In this document: positions 34,972 to 44,407 of the stretch, piece by piece
Position numbering within the stretch: the first letter of the stretch is position 1
How the letters are laid out: every line of letters starts with the position of its first letter
Source of the DNA: UBA8524 sp964215915
GTDB lineage: Bacteria; Bacteroidota; Bacteroidia; UBA8524
Reading direction: 5' to 3'
DNA: 64,000 nt
NCBI GenBank assembly: GCA_964215915.1
Contig: CAXPEB010000059.1
Span: forward strand, 74,213-138,212
Program-made: the position numbers and the translations under genes
The notes under the pieces: generated by a model
The model's database searches: none
What the model was told of the DNA's origin: nothing
The model's input: only the letters and a program-made list of their open reading frames with translations

Positions 34972-34979
34972 TATTTTTG
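34972..34979 (+). promoter_or_regulatory. Perfect -7 box of the OstA-like gene
   Basis: TATTTTTG matches TAnnTTTG and ends seven bases before the ATG at 34987, giving a leader of only a few bases. No clear -33 element. Confidence 0.4.
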
Positions 34980-34986
34980 CCCCCTG

Positions 34987-36525
34987 ATGCCAAAAACGTT
35001 TCTGCTGCTTTTATTATTCCCCCTCAGCTTTTCCTGCCTGGCCCAATCGCGTATTGAGTTGTTGGGTGCGGATGAGCTCAGTGGCATAGAAAGAAACGGC
35101 GTAAAACTGGTAAGGCTTATCGGCAATGTGAGTTTCCGGCAGGACAATGCCACCATGCGCTGCGACTCGGCCTACCAGGACAAGGCAGCCAATACCTTCG
35201 AAGCTTTCGGAAGGGTCTATATCAATGAAAAAGATTCGGTAACGCTCAACAGCCGTTACCTGCGTTATAACGGCAATGAGAAAAAAGCATTCGTCAGAGA
35301 CGAGGTGGTGATGAGTGATGGCCAGATGACCCTGACTACTGACCAGCTCGACTACGACCTGAAAACCCGGGTGGCCTTTTACGGCAACGGAGGGCATGTG
35401 GTGAACCAGGACAATGTGCTCGACAGCCGGATAGGATCTTACAGTGCGGAAAGCAAAACCTTTGGCTTCAAAAAAAATGTGGTGCTTGTCAACCCGGAAT
35501 ACGTTCTGAAAACCGACACCCTGCAATACAATACCCTTAGCAAAACCGCCTGGTTCTTCGGCCCGACGACCATTGAGGGGGAAGATGGCTTTATCTACTG
35601 CGAAAACGGTTGGTACAATACGTATACGCAAAGGGCCCGGTTCAGCAGGAATGCCTACGTTATCAACGAAGAGTACCGGTTAAGTGCAGACAGCCTTCTT
35701 TACGGAGGGAAAATGGGTATCGATACGGCATTGAGCAATGTCTGGCTCAAAGACTCGGTCAATAAGCTGGTGATCTCCGGTCAACGGGGGGTATATAACC
35801 GGAATACCTCGGTAGCTGTAGTGACCAGTATGCCTCTGGCTTCTGTATTGATGGATGACGACAGCCTGCATATTGTAAGCGATACTTTAAGAAGCACCAG
35901 CGACAGCAGCAAACGGAAATCCATCTATGCCTACCACAAGGTACGCTTCTTTAAAAGCGACATGCAGGGTATCTGCGACAGCCTGCATTATTCCCAGGCC
36001 GATTCGATGATCTATATGGAAAGGGATCCGGTGCTATGGAATGAGAACCGGCAGATGACTGCCGACAGTATCCGGCTGCAACTGCTGAATAATAAACCGG
36101 AGCGCGTGGATTTTATACAAAACGCCTTCATCATTGAAGAGGTTGACACCGGTTTGTACAACCAGCTGCGGGGTAATGTGATACGTACCTGGTTCCGGAA
36201 TGACCGCATCCATCGGGTGCACGTTAAGGGCAATGCGGAAAACGTGTATTTCCAGGAAGACGACTCGATAACCCTGAGCTCCATGAACTATGTGATCTGC
36301 AGTGAGGTAAGTATCCTGTTCGATTCAGCGGGCAAGGCTCAGGAGATTACATACATCCAGCAACCGGAGGGCACGGACTACCCCATCAACCGCTTACCCG
36401 GCGGACTAAAACAGCAGCTTAAAGGCTTCACCTGGAGGAGCGAAGAAAGACCTTTGTCCAAAAAAGCGCTCAGGGAGGAAGGCCTGACAGCAGAACCCAC
36501 CCTCAATAAGGAAGAGAAAAAATAA
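34987..36525 (+). CDS. OstA-like (LptA-fold) periplasmic protein
   Basis: A 512-residue exported protein (signal peptide MPKTFLLLLLFPLSFSCLA) of the OstA-like family, which shares the LptA/LptD-N beta-jellyroll and is thought to act in lipopolysaccharide transport. Repeated strand motifs include IERNGVKLVRLIGNVSFRQDNATMRCDSAYQD, FEAFGRVYINEKDSVTLNSRYLRYNGNEKKAFVRDEVVM, TADSIRLQLL and RGNVIRTWF, covered here only in outline. It is longer than LptA proper (about 180 residues) because the jellyroll is extended. LptD is encoded at 48.6 kb. Transcribed divergently from tilS; the last residues are polar and charged. Confidence 0.85.
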   Translation: MPKTFLLLLLFPLSFSCLAQSRIELLGADELSGIERNGVKLVRLIGNVSFRQDNATMRCDSAYQDKAANTFEAFGRVYINEKDSVTLNSRYLRYNGNEKKAFVRDEVVMSDGQMTLTTDQLDYDLKTRVAFYGNGGHVVNQDNVLDSRIGSYSAESKTFGFKKNVVLVNPEYVLKTDTLQYNTLSKTAWFFGPTTIEGEDGFIYCENGWYNTYTQRARFSRNAYVINEEYRLSADSLLYGGKMGIDTALSNVWLKDSVNKLVISGQRGVYNRNTSVAVVTSMPLASVLMDDDSLHIVSDTLRSTSDSSKRKSIYAYHKVRFFKSDMQGICDSLHYSQADSMIYMERDPVLWNENRQMTADSIRLQLLNNKPERVDFIQNAFIIEEVDTGLYNQLRGNVIRTWFRNDRIHRVHVKGNAENVYFQEDDSITLSSMNYVICSEVSILFDSAGKAQEITYIQQPEGTDYPINRLPGGLKQQLKGFTWRSEERPLSKKALREEGLTAEPTLNKEEKK

Positions 36526-36791
36526 GAGCTGTTGGGTTTTGTACTTGGCTGCAGGTGCTGCTACCAGGATTATTGGAATACGATAACCAAAGGTTATAGC
36601 TATAGGATACAAACAAGCTCCCTTTTAACCCCGGTTCCATTTTCCGGATTTAAACCCGGTATCCATTCCCCCTTTCACAAGTGTGGTCAAACACAAATTT
36701 CCGATACCGAAAATTGGCGGACACGAAGAACCCAGGACCCAAAACCGGGAACCCTTCCCCGGTATCCATCCGAAAAAGATCCTTCACCCGG
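36526..36791. other. Non-coding stretch upstream of rpmE2 with repeat-like fragments
   Basis: No gene seen. A perfect small hairpin ATAACC-AAA-GGTTAT lies at 36583-36597. Degenerate pieces recall the 18.3 kb array: CCGGATTTAAACCCGG (36644-36659) and two copies of CCCGGTATCCAT. They may be decayed copies of the same element. Confidence 0.35.
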
Positions 36792-36824
36792 TATTGTATA
36801 AAATACAAATCCATCTTATCTTTG
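36792..36824 (+). promoter_or_regulatory. Probable promoter of rpmE2
   Basis: A perfect -7 box TATCTTTG (36817-36824) with TATTG 20 bases upstream as a reduced -33 element, placing the start site about 12-14 bases before the ATG at 36843. Confidence 0.55.
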
Positions 36825-36842
36825 CAGCCCTAATAAACGAAT

Positions 36843-37088
36843 ATGAAAGCCGACATCCATCCTTCGAATTACAGACTGGTTGTTTTCCGCGATATGTCCT
36901 GCGACTATGAGTTCATTACCCGCTCTACCGTGGAAACCAGAGAAACCACCAAGTGGAAAGACGGAAATGAGTACCCGCTGTATAAGCTGGAGATCTCGCA
37001 CAAGTCGCACCCCTTCTTCACCGGTAAAGCCAACCTGGTGGATACTGCCGGTCGTATCGACAAGTTCAGAAAACGTTACGGAAAGTAA
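36843..37088 (+). CDS. rpmE2: 50S ribosomal protein L31 type B
   Basis: An 81-residue ribosomal protein beginning MKADIHPSNYRLVVFRDMSC, with FITRSTVETRET, LEISHKSHPFFTGK and DTAGRIDKFRKRYGK, all typical of L31 type B. It lacks the CxxC zinc pairs of the zinc-binding form; the one cysteine is isolated. It therefore does not need zinc. Single-gene unit with a good promoter and a strong terminator. Confidence 0.97.
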   Translation: MKADIHPSNYRLVVFRDMSCDYEFITRSTVETRETTKWKDGNEYPLYKLEISHKSHPFFTGKANLVDTAGRIDKFRKRYGK

Positions 37089-37110
37089 TTCTCCGGAACT
37101 CAACGTATAC

Positions 37111-37136
37111 AGCCTTCTTCGGAAGGCTTTTTTTTT
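37111..37136 (+). terminator. Intrinsic terminator after rpmE2
   Basis: AGCCTTC-TTCG-GAAGGCT, a perfect 7-bp stem with a stable UUCG loop, followed by a run of T. Confidence 0.92.
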
Positions 37137-37197
37137 ACCCTTTCGGTCCGGCTGTTCGCCACGAAATCGCTATTTTGCAGGCACTAATTTTTGATGC

Positions 37198-38400
37198 ATG
37201 AACCTCATCCTGTTCGACGACGACAGTAGAATTGATCTTTTACCGCTTACTTTCACACGACCTGTTGCAGAACTCCGGACAGGAATCCTGACCATCCGGG
37301 AAAAATGGGAAAAGCGCTGGCAGTTAAAAAGCAGCAGCCTTACCACCGATTACTTAAGCACCAAATTTCCCACCGTATTTGCCCAGGACAACCTGCTTCT
37401 GAACGGAGGCATCACTCCGAACACGGAACTCGTTGCCGCTTGTGAAAAGCTGGAAACCGGACAGGCATTGGTTCAGGGGAGTGTATTGATTGCATTGCGT
37501 TGCGACCAAAGCAGAGTGGAAACATTCAACGGCACCGCGGAAGGTTATGACGTCCGGGAATTTCCCGGAACTTTCACCCGGATAAAATCTCCCTGGGACC
37601 TGTTCGCACAAAATGCCTCCGAACTGGAGGCTGACTTTGACTTACTCACCCGGGATCGCAAATCGCAGGTGCTGAGCCCAACCAATACCCTGCTGGGAGA
37701 TCGGATTTTTGCCGAAGAAGGCGCTGTGGCAGAATGTGCAGTATTGAATGCACGAAGCGGGGCCATCTATCTGGGTAAAGATTCGGAAGTGATGGAAGGC
37801 AGTGTGGTACGCGGCGGACTCGCACTTTGCGAGCACAGTGTTCTGAAGCTAAGCACCAAAATATACGGAGCAACCACTATAGGCCCCCACAGCAAAGTTG
37901 GTGGCGAGCTGAATAATTCTGTCATCCTGGGCTATTCCAACAAAGCCCACGACGGGTTCCTCGGAAACTCAGTGATCGGGGAGTGGTGTAACCTGGGTGC
38001 CGATACCAACAACTCCAACCTCAAAAACAACTATGCCGAGGTAAAACTCTGGAACTACCGGAAGAACGGCTTTGTGCGCACCGGATTGCAGTTCTGCGGA
38101 CTGATCATGGGAGACCACAGCAAATGCGGGATCAATACCATGTTCAATACCGGTACGGTAGTCGGTGTTTCAGCCAATATCTTCGGTTCGGGATTCCCCC
38201 GGAATTTTATCCCTTCCTTTAGCTGGGGAGGCGCACAGGGCTTTGAAACCTTTGCGCTCAACAAAGCCTTTGAAGTAGCGGGGAAAGTGATGGAACGCCG
38301 CGGACTTGAACTCGATCAAACGGAAAAAGACATCCTGGAAACCTTATTCAACCAAAGCAAAGAATACCGGTTCTGGGAAAAGCAGGTCCTCAATGCCTGA
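37198..38400 (+). CDS. GlmU-like sugar nucleotidyltransferase with left-handed beta-helix
   Basis: A 400-residue protein of the Bacteroidota GlmU-like family. The N-terminal part (MNLILFDDD ... LPLTFTRPVAELRTGILTIREKW) resembles the nucleotidyltransferase fold but lacks the LAAGxGTRM pyrophosphorylase signature. The C-terminal part from about residue 160 is a left-handed beta-helix of hexapeptide repeats (AECAVLNARSGAIYLGKDSEVMEGSVV, GPHSKVGGELNNSVILGYSNKAH, GEWCNLGADTNNSNLKNNYAEVKLW), as in GlmU and LpxA acyl/acetyltransferases. Sugar activation for cell-wall or lipid A synthesis is likely, but the substrate is unknown. It leads into tpiA, 35 bp downstream. Confidence 0.85.
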   Translation: MNLILFDDDSRIDLLPLTFTRPVAELRTGILTIREKWEKRWQLKSSSLTTDYLSTKFPTVFAQDNLLLNGGITPNTELVAACEKLETGQALVQGSVLIALRCDQSRVETFNGTAEGYDVREFPGTFTRIKSPWDLFAQNASELEADFDLLTRDRKSQVLSPTNTLLGDRIFAEEGAVAECAVLNARSGAIYLGKDSEVMEGSVVRGGLALCEHSVLKLSTKIYGATTIGPHSKVGGELNNSVILGYSNKAHDGFLGNSVIGEWCNLGADTNNSNLKNNYAEVKLWNYRKNGFVRTGLQFCGLIMGDHSKCGINTMFNTGTVVGVSANIFGSGFPRNFIPSFSWGGAQGFETFALNKAFEVAGKVMERRGLELDQTEKDILETLFNQSKEYRFWEKQVLNA

Positions 38401-38435
38401 TAAAAACATTCGCCTGTAAGGCCAATCAGATTAAT

Positions 38436-39200
38436 ATGAGAAAACAGATAGTAGCAGGAAACTGGAAGATGAACGGAACCCTTCAGGAGACGCAAAAGCT
38501 GACCTCCGAAGTGGTAAACATGGTAAAAGACGAAGTAGGAGAAAATGTAGAAGTAATCCTGATCCCTCCTTTTATCGGGATCAGCGAGGTACAGCGCCTG
38601 AGCAAGGGTGGAAATATCCGCACAGGAGCGCAAAACTGCCATGAGGAAGAAAACGGAGCCTTTACCGGCGAAGTGTCGGCTGGAATTCTGGCTTCTTACG
38701 GCGTGGACTATGTCATTGTAGGCCACAGCGAACGCCGTCAATATTTTAATGAAACCAATGCCCTGCTCGCCCAAAAGGTAGACCAGGTGCACCGCCACCA
38801 CCTCTCCCCCATCTACTGCTGCGGAGAGACCCTGGAAGAGCGGGAGAACAATATCCATTTCCAGGTGATTGAACACCAGATTACGGAAGGCTTGTTCCAC
38901 CTTAGTGCCGACAATATCCAACGTACCGTGATTGCCTATGAACCGGTATGGGCCATAGGGACCGGGCAAACGGCCTCTGCAGAAGAGGCTCAGGAAATCC
39001 ATGCCTTCATCCGCTCCTTGCTGGTTAAACGTTACAGCAACCAGATCGGGAATTCCATTACCCTACTTTATGGAGGAAGTGTTAAGCCCGGCAATGCTGC
39101 CGAGTTGTTTGCCATGGAAGATATTGACGGCGGACTGATCGGGGGGGCATCTCTGAAATCAAGGGACTTCACGGATATCTGCAAATCATTCGGAAAATGA
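38436..39200 (+). CDS. tpiA: Triosephosphate isomerase
   Basis: Interconverts dihydroxyacetone phosphate and glyceraldehyde 3-phosphate in glycolysis and gluconeogenesis. The 254-residue TIM barrel keeps Lys11 (GNWKMN), His97 (VGHSERR), the catalytic Glu169 (AYEPVWAIGTG) with the mobile loop, and the phosphate loop LLYGGSVKPGNA with GGLIGGASL. Full length. The following prmA start overlaps the stop by 4 bp (ATGA). This tpiA-prmA pairing with clpS downstream recurs in Flavobacteriia. Confidence 0.97.
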   Translation: MRKQIVAGNWKMNGTLQETQKLTSEVVNMVKDEVGENVEVILIPPFIGISEVQRLSKGGNIRTGAQNCHEEENGAFTGEVSAGILASYGVDYVIVGHSERRQYFNETNALLAQKVDQVHRHHLSPIYCCGETLEERENNIHFQVIEHQITEGLFHLSADNIQRTVIAYEPVWAIGTGQTASAEEAQEIHAFIRSLLVKRYSNQIGNSITLLYGGSVKPGNAAELFAMEDIDGGLIGGASLKSRDFTDICKSFGK

Positions 39201-40027
39201 TCCAAACCCGCTACCTGGACGTCTTTGTGCCATGCCGGGGAGAATTCCCGGAACTTCTGGCAACCGAACTCATCGAACTGGGTTATGAAGGAACCTGGGA
39301 GCAGGAAGAAGGTGTACACGGATATCTCCCCGTAACCGATTTTAACCGGGAGGCGCTGGACGAAATGTTGTCCGTTTACAATATCCCACCGGATACGGTT
39401 CAGGTTACCTCCATGGAGGACGTCAACTGGAACGAAGAGTGGGAGAAATCGTATGAAGCCATTTTGGTAAAGAACCGCTGTATCATCCGGGCAGAATTCC
39501 ATCCAAAACCAGAAAACATCGAATACGATATCCTGATACAGCCCAAAATGTCATTCGGTACCGGACACCACGACTCCACCAGGCTGATCGTAGAACTGAT
39601 GCTGGATATGGATTTCCATAACAAATCGGTGATTGACGTGGGTTGTGGTACGGGAGTACTGGCCATATTGGCCGGAATGAAGGGAGCCAGTCCGGTTGTG
39701 GCCATCGACAACAACCCCTGGAGCTACGAAAACACCCTGGAAAACGCAGAAAGAAATCATACGGAGATGGAGGTGATTGAGTCGGATATCGAAAGTTTCG
39801 ACAGACAAGGTTACGACATCATCCTTTCCAATATCACCCGGAACATCAATCATCAGAATATTCCCAAATATGCCACGATGCTAAAACCAGGTGGTGATCT
39901 TATCCTATCCGGTTTTTTTTCGCATGACTTTGATTTCCTGAACGATCAGGCAATAAAGCATGGTTTTAGCTTGTTGAATAAGGTGGTTTCGGATAAAAAC
40001 TGGATTGCCTTGCACTATACACACTGA
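39197..40027 (+). CDS. prmA: Ribosomal protein L11 methyltransferase
   Basis: Methylates lysines and the N-terminus of ribosomal protein L11 using S-adenosylmethionine. The 276-residue protein has an N-terminal substrate-recognition domain (YLDVFVPCRGEFPELLATELIELGYEG), the linker motif DVNWNEEWEKSYE and MSFGTGHHDSTRL, the SAM-binding motif I VIDVGCGTGVLAI at about residue 144, and the NPPY-like catalytic motif, here SNITRNI. Some bacteria place a glycine-rich DPP motif there; the form here is usual for Bacteroidota. Translationally coupled to tpiA; the next gene starts 4 bp later. Confidence 0.94.
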   Translation: MIQTRYLDVFVPCRGEFPELLATELIELGYEGTWEQEEGVHGYLPVTDFNREALDEMLSVYNIPPDTVQVTSMEDVNWNEEWEKSYEAILVKNRCIIRAEFHPKPENIEYDILIQPKMSFGTGHHDSTRLIVELMLDMDFHNKSVIDVGCGTGVLAILAGMKGASPVVAIDNNPWSYENTLENAERNHTEMEVIESDIESFDRQGYDIILSNITRNINHQNIPKYATMLKPGGDLILSGFFSHDFDFLNDQAIKHGFSLLNKVVSDKNWIALHYTH

Positions 40028-40031
40028 GCCT

Positions 40032-43000
40032 ATGAGAACAACCAAATTTACTATCCTCCTTTTTTCGCTGCTCGGCCTTTCTCAACTGGCCGAAGCACAA
40101 CCTATCAAAAGCTTCGGGAAAGAACCGGAGGTCTACATCAAAGAGCTGGAAAGGCTCATGACCGATGACAAGATCGAACCGGCAGTACAAACCTTTGAAG
40201 CATTCAAAGTACTCTGGGACTCCAATAAGTTCGACGCTTATCAGCAGGCCCGTATCATCAAAAACAGCGACCAGTTCCTGCTGAAACGGATGAAGGCCCA
40301 CCCACATTTTACACTTTATCTGCAGACGCTTATCAATTTTACAAACAGCGGAAAGAAAGACGAGCTGTTCGTAATCTGGCAGAAGACGCTGGAAAGCTAT
40401 TATAGCGGGAAGATTCGGGACATTCAAAACTACCTGGAAACGTCCAACCTGATGTTTGGCGGTAATGTATTTATAGAAAGTGCCGGACCCCGTGTCTGGA
40501 AAGCTTCGGATAACAGTTATACCCTGGACCATAAAGACGGGGAACCGGCTTTTGTCTTTGAGCTTACGGATGTAAGCTGCGTAACGCGTGACGATTCCCT
40601 GACTATTTCCGGCACCAAGGGATATTTCCTGATGGAAAGCCATGTATGGAAGGGGCTTGGCGGCAAGATCGACTGGACCCGGGGGAATTTCAGTCCGGAT
40701 GAAGTCTACGCCGAACTTCGCACCTACACCATCAACATGGAGGGGAACAAGTATACGGCTGATTCCGTGACCTTCTATCAGAAGCAGTATTTCTCCAAAC
40801 CTCTCCTGGGAAGCCTTGAAGACATGGCTCTGGTAACTTCCAACCCGGAGCAGATTCGTTATCCCAAATTTTACAGCTATCGTAAAGACCTGGCGATCGA
40901 TAAGTTCGCGGAAGATGTCAAATATACCGGAGGCTTCTCCCAGCAAGGATCCAAAATTATCGCCTACGGTGATGGAAATGAGTTGGGTACCTTCACTTTT
41001 TCCTATAAGAACAAACCGTTTATCATTTTACGCGGACGGGAGTTCGTAGTGAATGAGGAGCGGATCATCACCGATAAAGCTGCGTTGGAAATCAACCTGG
41101 ATACCGGATCGGTTTTCCATCCCCAGGTGAACTTCAATTATGTCAAATCGGAAAAGAAAATCACCTGCAGCCGTGGAGACATTGGGGTATCACAGGCTCC
41201 TTTTACGGATACTTACCATCGTTTGGAACTTAATGCCGACAAGATGGAATGGATCCTGGGCCAGCCCAAAATCGATTTCCGGACCATCCTGAAAGACGGG
41301 TCCGTGCTCCTTTACTCGGAAAACTACTTCCGGGAATTCGATTATGAAAAGATCCAGGGCATGCAGGCCCTCCACCCATTGGCTAAGATCAAACAATTCT
41401 GCGAAGAAACCGGAAAGCGTAAATTCCACCTTGATGAGTATGTTGCCTGGCTTCGTACCAAAAGAGAATATGTACGCTTTCAGATCGTTCAATTGACCGA
41501 TAAAGGGTACCTGATGCTTGACTCCGAGACGGATACGGTTATCGTCAATGACAAGACCTTTAACGCCGTAAACGCCCATATGGGCCGGACGGATTATGAC
41601 GTAATCAAGTTTGAATCCATCATAGAAAAAAGGCCCAATGCCAGTATCAACCTGGAAAACTCGAGCATGACCCTGGAAGGTGTGGGCCGTTTCTTCTTCT
41701 CCGATTCCCAGTATGTTTACGTTATCCCCGATGACCAGAAGGTAATCGTTCAGCGCGACCGCGAGTTGATCTTCGACGGTAAGGTGCGAGCCGGTCGTTT
41801 CGAGTTTTTTGGTAAACGTTTCCGCTTTACCTACAAGACGTTTACGGTAGATATGGATGATATCGACTCGATGCGCTTCTTCTTCCCCGACGAAAACCGC
41901 CAGTTGCAACGGGTCAATTCCGTACTTCAAGATATTACAGGGACACTGTTTATCGATAACCCGAGCAACAAATCGGGAAGGCGCAACTTTTCGGAATACC
42001 CGATTTTCAAAGCCACCAAATCGTCGAAGGTGTTTTATGATTACGACTACATCTACGGCGGGGTGTATGACCGGGAGCGATTCTATTTCCAGACCGATCC
42101 TTTTATTATTGACTCCCTTGATAACTTTACTCGGGAAGGATTGCGCTTCTCCGGGAACTTTGTTTCGGCCGATATCTTCCCTGATTTTGCGGAAGAGCTC
42201 ACGGTACAGGAAGATTTTTCACTGGGTTTCAAAAAAACCATCGATATGCCTACCTACCAGGGTACAGGACAATCGCGCGTGAATATGTCGCTATCGAACC
42301 GTGGACTGCTTGCCAGCGGAGAAGTAGAGTTTGCCAGTTCCCTGACCAAATCCACGGATATCGTTTATTTTCCGGATTCCATGAAGGCGGTCACGCAGAG
42401 TTTCGACGTCCCGCTGGGGACCAACTATCCTGCTGTGCACGGTGTGGGCCTTATCACTCATTGGGAGCCCTATAAGGACCTGATGAAACAGACTACCACG
42501 GAAACGCCTATCCTGATGTTCGAGGATGTGAAGCTTACGGGCACTTATATCCATCGGAAAAAAGGTGCGGAAGGCGACGGCAGTATCGATTTCAACGATG
42601 CCGAGATCCTTTCGGACAATATGCATTTCGATCCGAAACGGATGTGGGCAGATACCTCTACCCTGATCATCCGCTCTATAGACAGCACCAAATTTGCCTT
42701 TAAGGCGGTGAATGTGAAATCGGATGTGGACTTCACCAAACGTTTCGGGGATTTTAAAGCCAATAAGGATGGAGCAAATTCAGAGTTTCCATACAACCAG
42801 TACAAAAGCTCTCTGAACGAGTTCAAATGGGATATCAAAAAGAAAAAGCTGCATTTCAATACCCCGGAAGACAAACCGATCGAAAGCACCTATTTCCTCA
42901 GTACCCACCCGGATCAGGACAGCCTGGTCTTCAGCTCACGCAAGGCTACCTATGACCTGAAAGACTTTACGCTTTATGCCGAAAAGGTACCCCATATCAA

Positions 43001-44402
43001 TGTAGCCGACTCGCGGGTTATTCCGGACAGCGGCAAAGTGGTGATTCGCGCGGATGCCGCTATGGATCCGTTGCTCCATTCCAGGATTATTATGGATACG
43101 GTAAACAAATGGCACACTTTCTACGAGTGTAATACCACCGTATTCGGACGCTTCAATATGGGGGCCAACGGTTTCTACGATTATACCGCCAAAGACGGCA
43201 AGAAATACACAGTAAATGCGCACGAGATCAAGGTGGATTACGTGAAGAAAACCGCTCTGGCTTATGCCCATGTGTATGACACCATGCATTTTGTGATGAG
43301 TCCGCGCTTTGAATTCAAAGGCGACCTGACCATTATGGGAAGCTACCGGGGAGCTGACTTCGACGGATTTGTTCATCCGGTTCACCGGCTCACCCGTCCC
43401 TCCTCCGGATGGTGGAGAGAACACCGGAAGTTTGTACCGGATTCCGTACTCTTCCATATCGAAGACCCCTATAACGAGGATAAAAAGCCCATGAAACTTG
43501 GGATGTGGATCACCCTCGATTCCATCCATGCCTACCCTGCTTTCTTTACGCTCGGAAGGAACTACTCCGACAGTGCCATCCTGAAAGTACGGGAGGGTAT
43601 TGTTTACTGGGACGAGACCCAGGAGAAATTCTTTGCCGGCGATTCCATGAAGCTAAGGGGCAATTCACCGAAGGGCAATATCATCAGCCTTGACGATAAA
43701 GCCGGAGTAGTTTACGCAGAAGGAAAAACCGACCTAGGTGTGAATACCGGTAAAGTGAAGATCGAAACAGCCGGTAATGCCACCTTCCTCTGGAAAGACA
43801 GTTCCATTACCCTTGACCTCATGATGGTCATGGATTTTGCACTGCCGAAGGATGCCCGGAAGTATTTGATTGACAAGATGGTGGAAAATGCCTTCGGGCT
43901 GAATGCCACTTACAACACACGTCCCATGGTACGCAATGCTCTGGCGGAACTGCTTGAACCGAAACATTTCGAGGAAGCAGACAAAACCCTGGGTACCGGC
44001 AGCATTCCCGTATTCAAGGAGTTGGAAGGACTTTTCTATATCTCAGAAGTCAAATTGGTATGGGACCAGGAACGGCAAGCCTATGTGAGCGAAGGGCTCA
44101 TCGGGATCAGCTTCCTGGGGGATACCAAGTTTGAGAAGAAGGTGGAAGGTAAGCTGATGATTGAGCGTAAGCGGAGCGGAGATGAGATCACCTTCTACTT
44201 CCAGACGGATGACAACCATTGGTACTACATCAACTATCTGAGAAATAATTTGTACATCTACTCTTCGGAACAAGATTTCAACAACCTCATTCGCACACAG
44301 TATGAGGAAGTTAATACCGATGGGTACTTCCTAAAGCTAGCCTCACCGCGGGCAAAAATTAAATTTTTAAATAGCTTTGAAGGCTCAAAAGAAGAAGAAT
44401 AA
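40032..44402 (+). CDS. Very large secreted protein of unknown function (1456 residues)
   Basis: An exported protein with signal peptide MRTTKFTILLFSLLGLSQLAEA. The ATG at 40032 lies 4 bp after prmA. The mature sequence is almost entirely beta-rich, soluble and without cysteine clusters or a sorting domain. It contains repeated lines such as RFEFFGKRFRFTYKTF, FTREGLRFSGNFVSADIFP, DSLVFSSRKATYDLKDFTLYAEKVPHINVADSRV in outline, and GKTDLGVNTGKVKIETAGN. The pattern of short strands alternating with turns resembles OstA/LptA jellyrolls, which suggests an elongated periplasmic bridge or tray, but this is inference. Located between translation/glycolysis genes and plsY, whose start lies 5 bp downstream. 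No function can be assigned. Confidence 0.85.
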   Translation: MRTTKFTILLFSLLGLSQLAEAQPIKSFGKEPEVYIKELERLMTDDKIEPAVQTFEAFKVLWDSNKFDAYQQARIIKNSDQFLLKRMKAHPHFTLYLQTLINFTNSGKKDELFVIWQKTLESYYSGKIRDIQNYLETSNLMFGGNVFIESAGPRVWKASDNSYTLDHKDGEPAFVFELTDVSCVTRDDSLTISGTKGYFLMESHVWKGLGGKIDWTRGNFSPDEVYAELRTYTINMEGNKYTADSVTFYQKQYFSKPLLGSLEDMALVTSNPEQIRYPKFYSYRKDLAIDKFAEDVKYTGGFSQQGSKIIAYGDGNELGTFTFSYKNKPFIILRGREFVVNEERIITDKAALEINLDTGSVFHPQVNFNYVKSEKKITCSRGDIGVSQAPFTDTYHRLELNADKMEWILGQPKIDFRTILKDGSVLLYSENYFREFDYEKIQGMQALHPLAKIKQFCEETGKRKFHLDEYVAWLRTKREYVRFQIVQLTDKGYLMLDSETDTVIVNDKTFNAVNAHMGRTDYDVIKFESIIEKRPNASINLENSSMTLEGVGRFFFSDSQYVYVIPDDQKVIVQRDRELIFDGKVRAGRFEFFGKRFRFTYKTFTVDMDDIDSMRFFFPDENRQLQRVNSVLQDITGTLFIDNPSNKSGRRNFSEYPIFKATKSSKVFYDYDYIYGGVYDRERFYFQTDPFIIDSLDNFTREGLRFSGNFVSADIFPDFAEELTVQEDFSLGFKKTIDMPTYQGTGQSRVNMSLSNRGLLASGEVEFASSLTKSTDIVYFPDSMKAVTQSFDVPLGTNYPAVHGVGLITHWEPYKDLMKQTTTETPILMFEDVKLTGTYIHRKKGAEGDGSIDFNDAEILSDNMHFDPKRMWADTSTLIIRSIDSTKFAFKAVNVKSDVDFTKRFGDFKANKDGANSEFPYNQYKSSLNEFKWDIKKKKLHFNTPEDKPIESTYFLSTHPDQDSLVFSSRKATYDLKDFTLYAEKVPHINVADSRVIPDSGKVVIRADAAMDPLLHSRIIMDTVNKWHTFYECNTTVFGRFNMGANGFYDYTAKDGKKYTVNAHEIKVDYVKKTALAYAHVYDTMHFVMSPRFEFKGDLTIMGSYRGADFDGFVHPVHRLTRPSSGWWREHRKFVPDSVLFHIEDPYNEDKKPMKLGMWITLDSIHAYPAFFTLGRNYSDSAILKVREGIVYWDETQEKFFAGDSMKLRGNSPKGNIISLDDKAGVVYAEGKTDLGVNTGKVKIETAGNATFLWKDSSITLDLMMVMDFALPKDARKYLIDKMVENAFGLNATYNTRPMVRNALAELLEPKHFEEADKTLGTGSIPVFKELEGLFYISEVKLVWDQERQAYVSEGLIGISFLGDTKFEKKVEGKLMIERKRSGDEITFYFQTDDNHWYYINYLRNNLYIYSSEQDFNNLIRTQYEEVNTDGYFLKLASPRAKIKFLNSFEGSKEEE

Positions 44403-44407
44403 GCGAA

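Noticed and set aside
39966..40946. Long minus-strand frame (326 codons) opposite prmA and the large secreted protein
   Set aside because: It lies antisense to two well-supported genes, has no family motif, and similar long antisense frames occur opposite many genes here.
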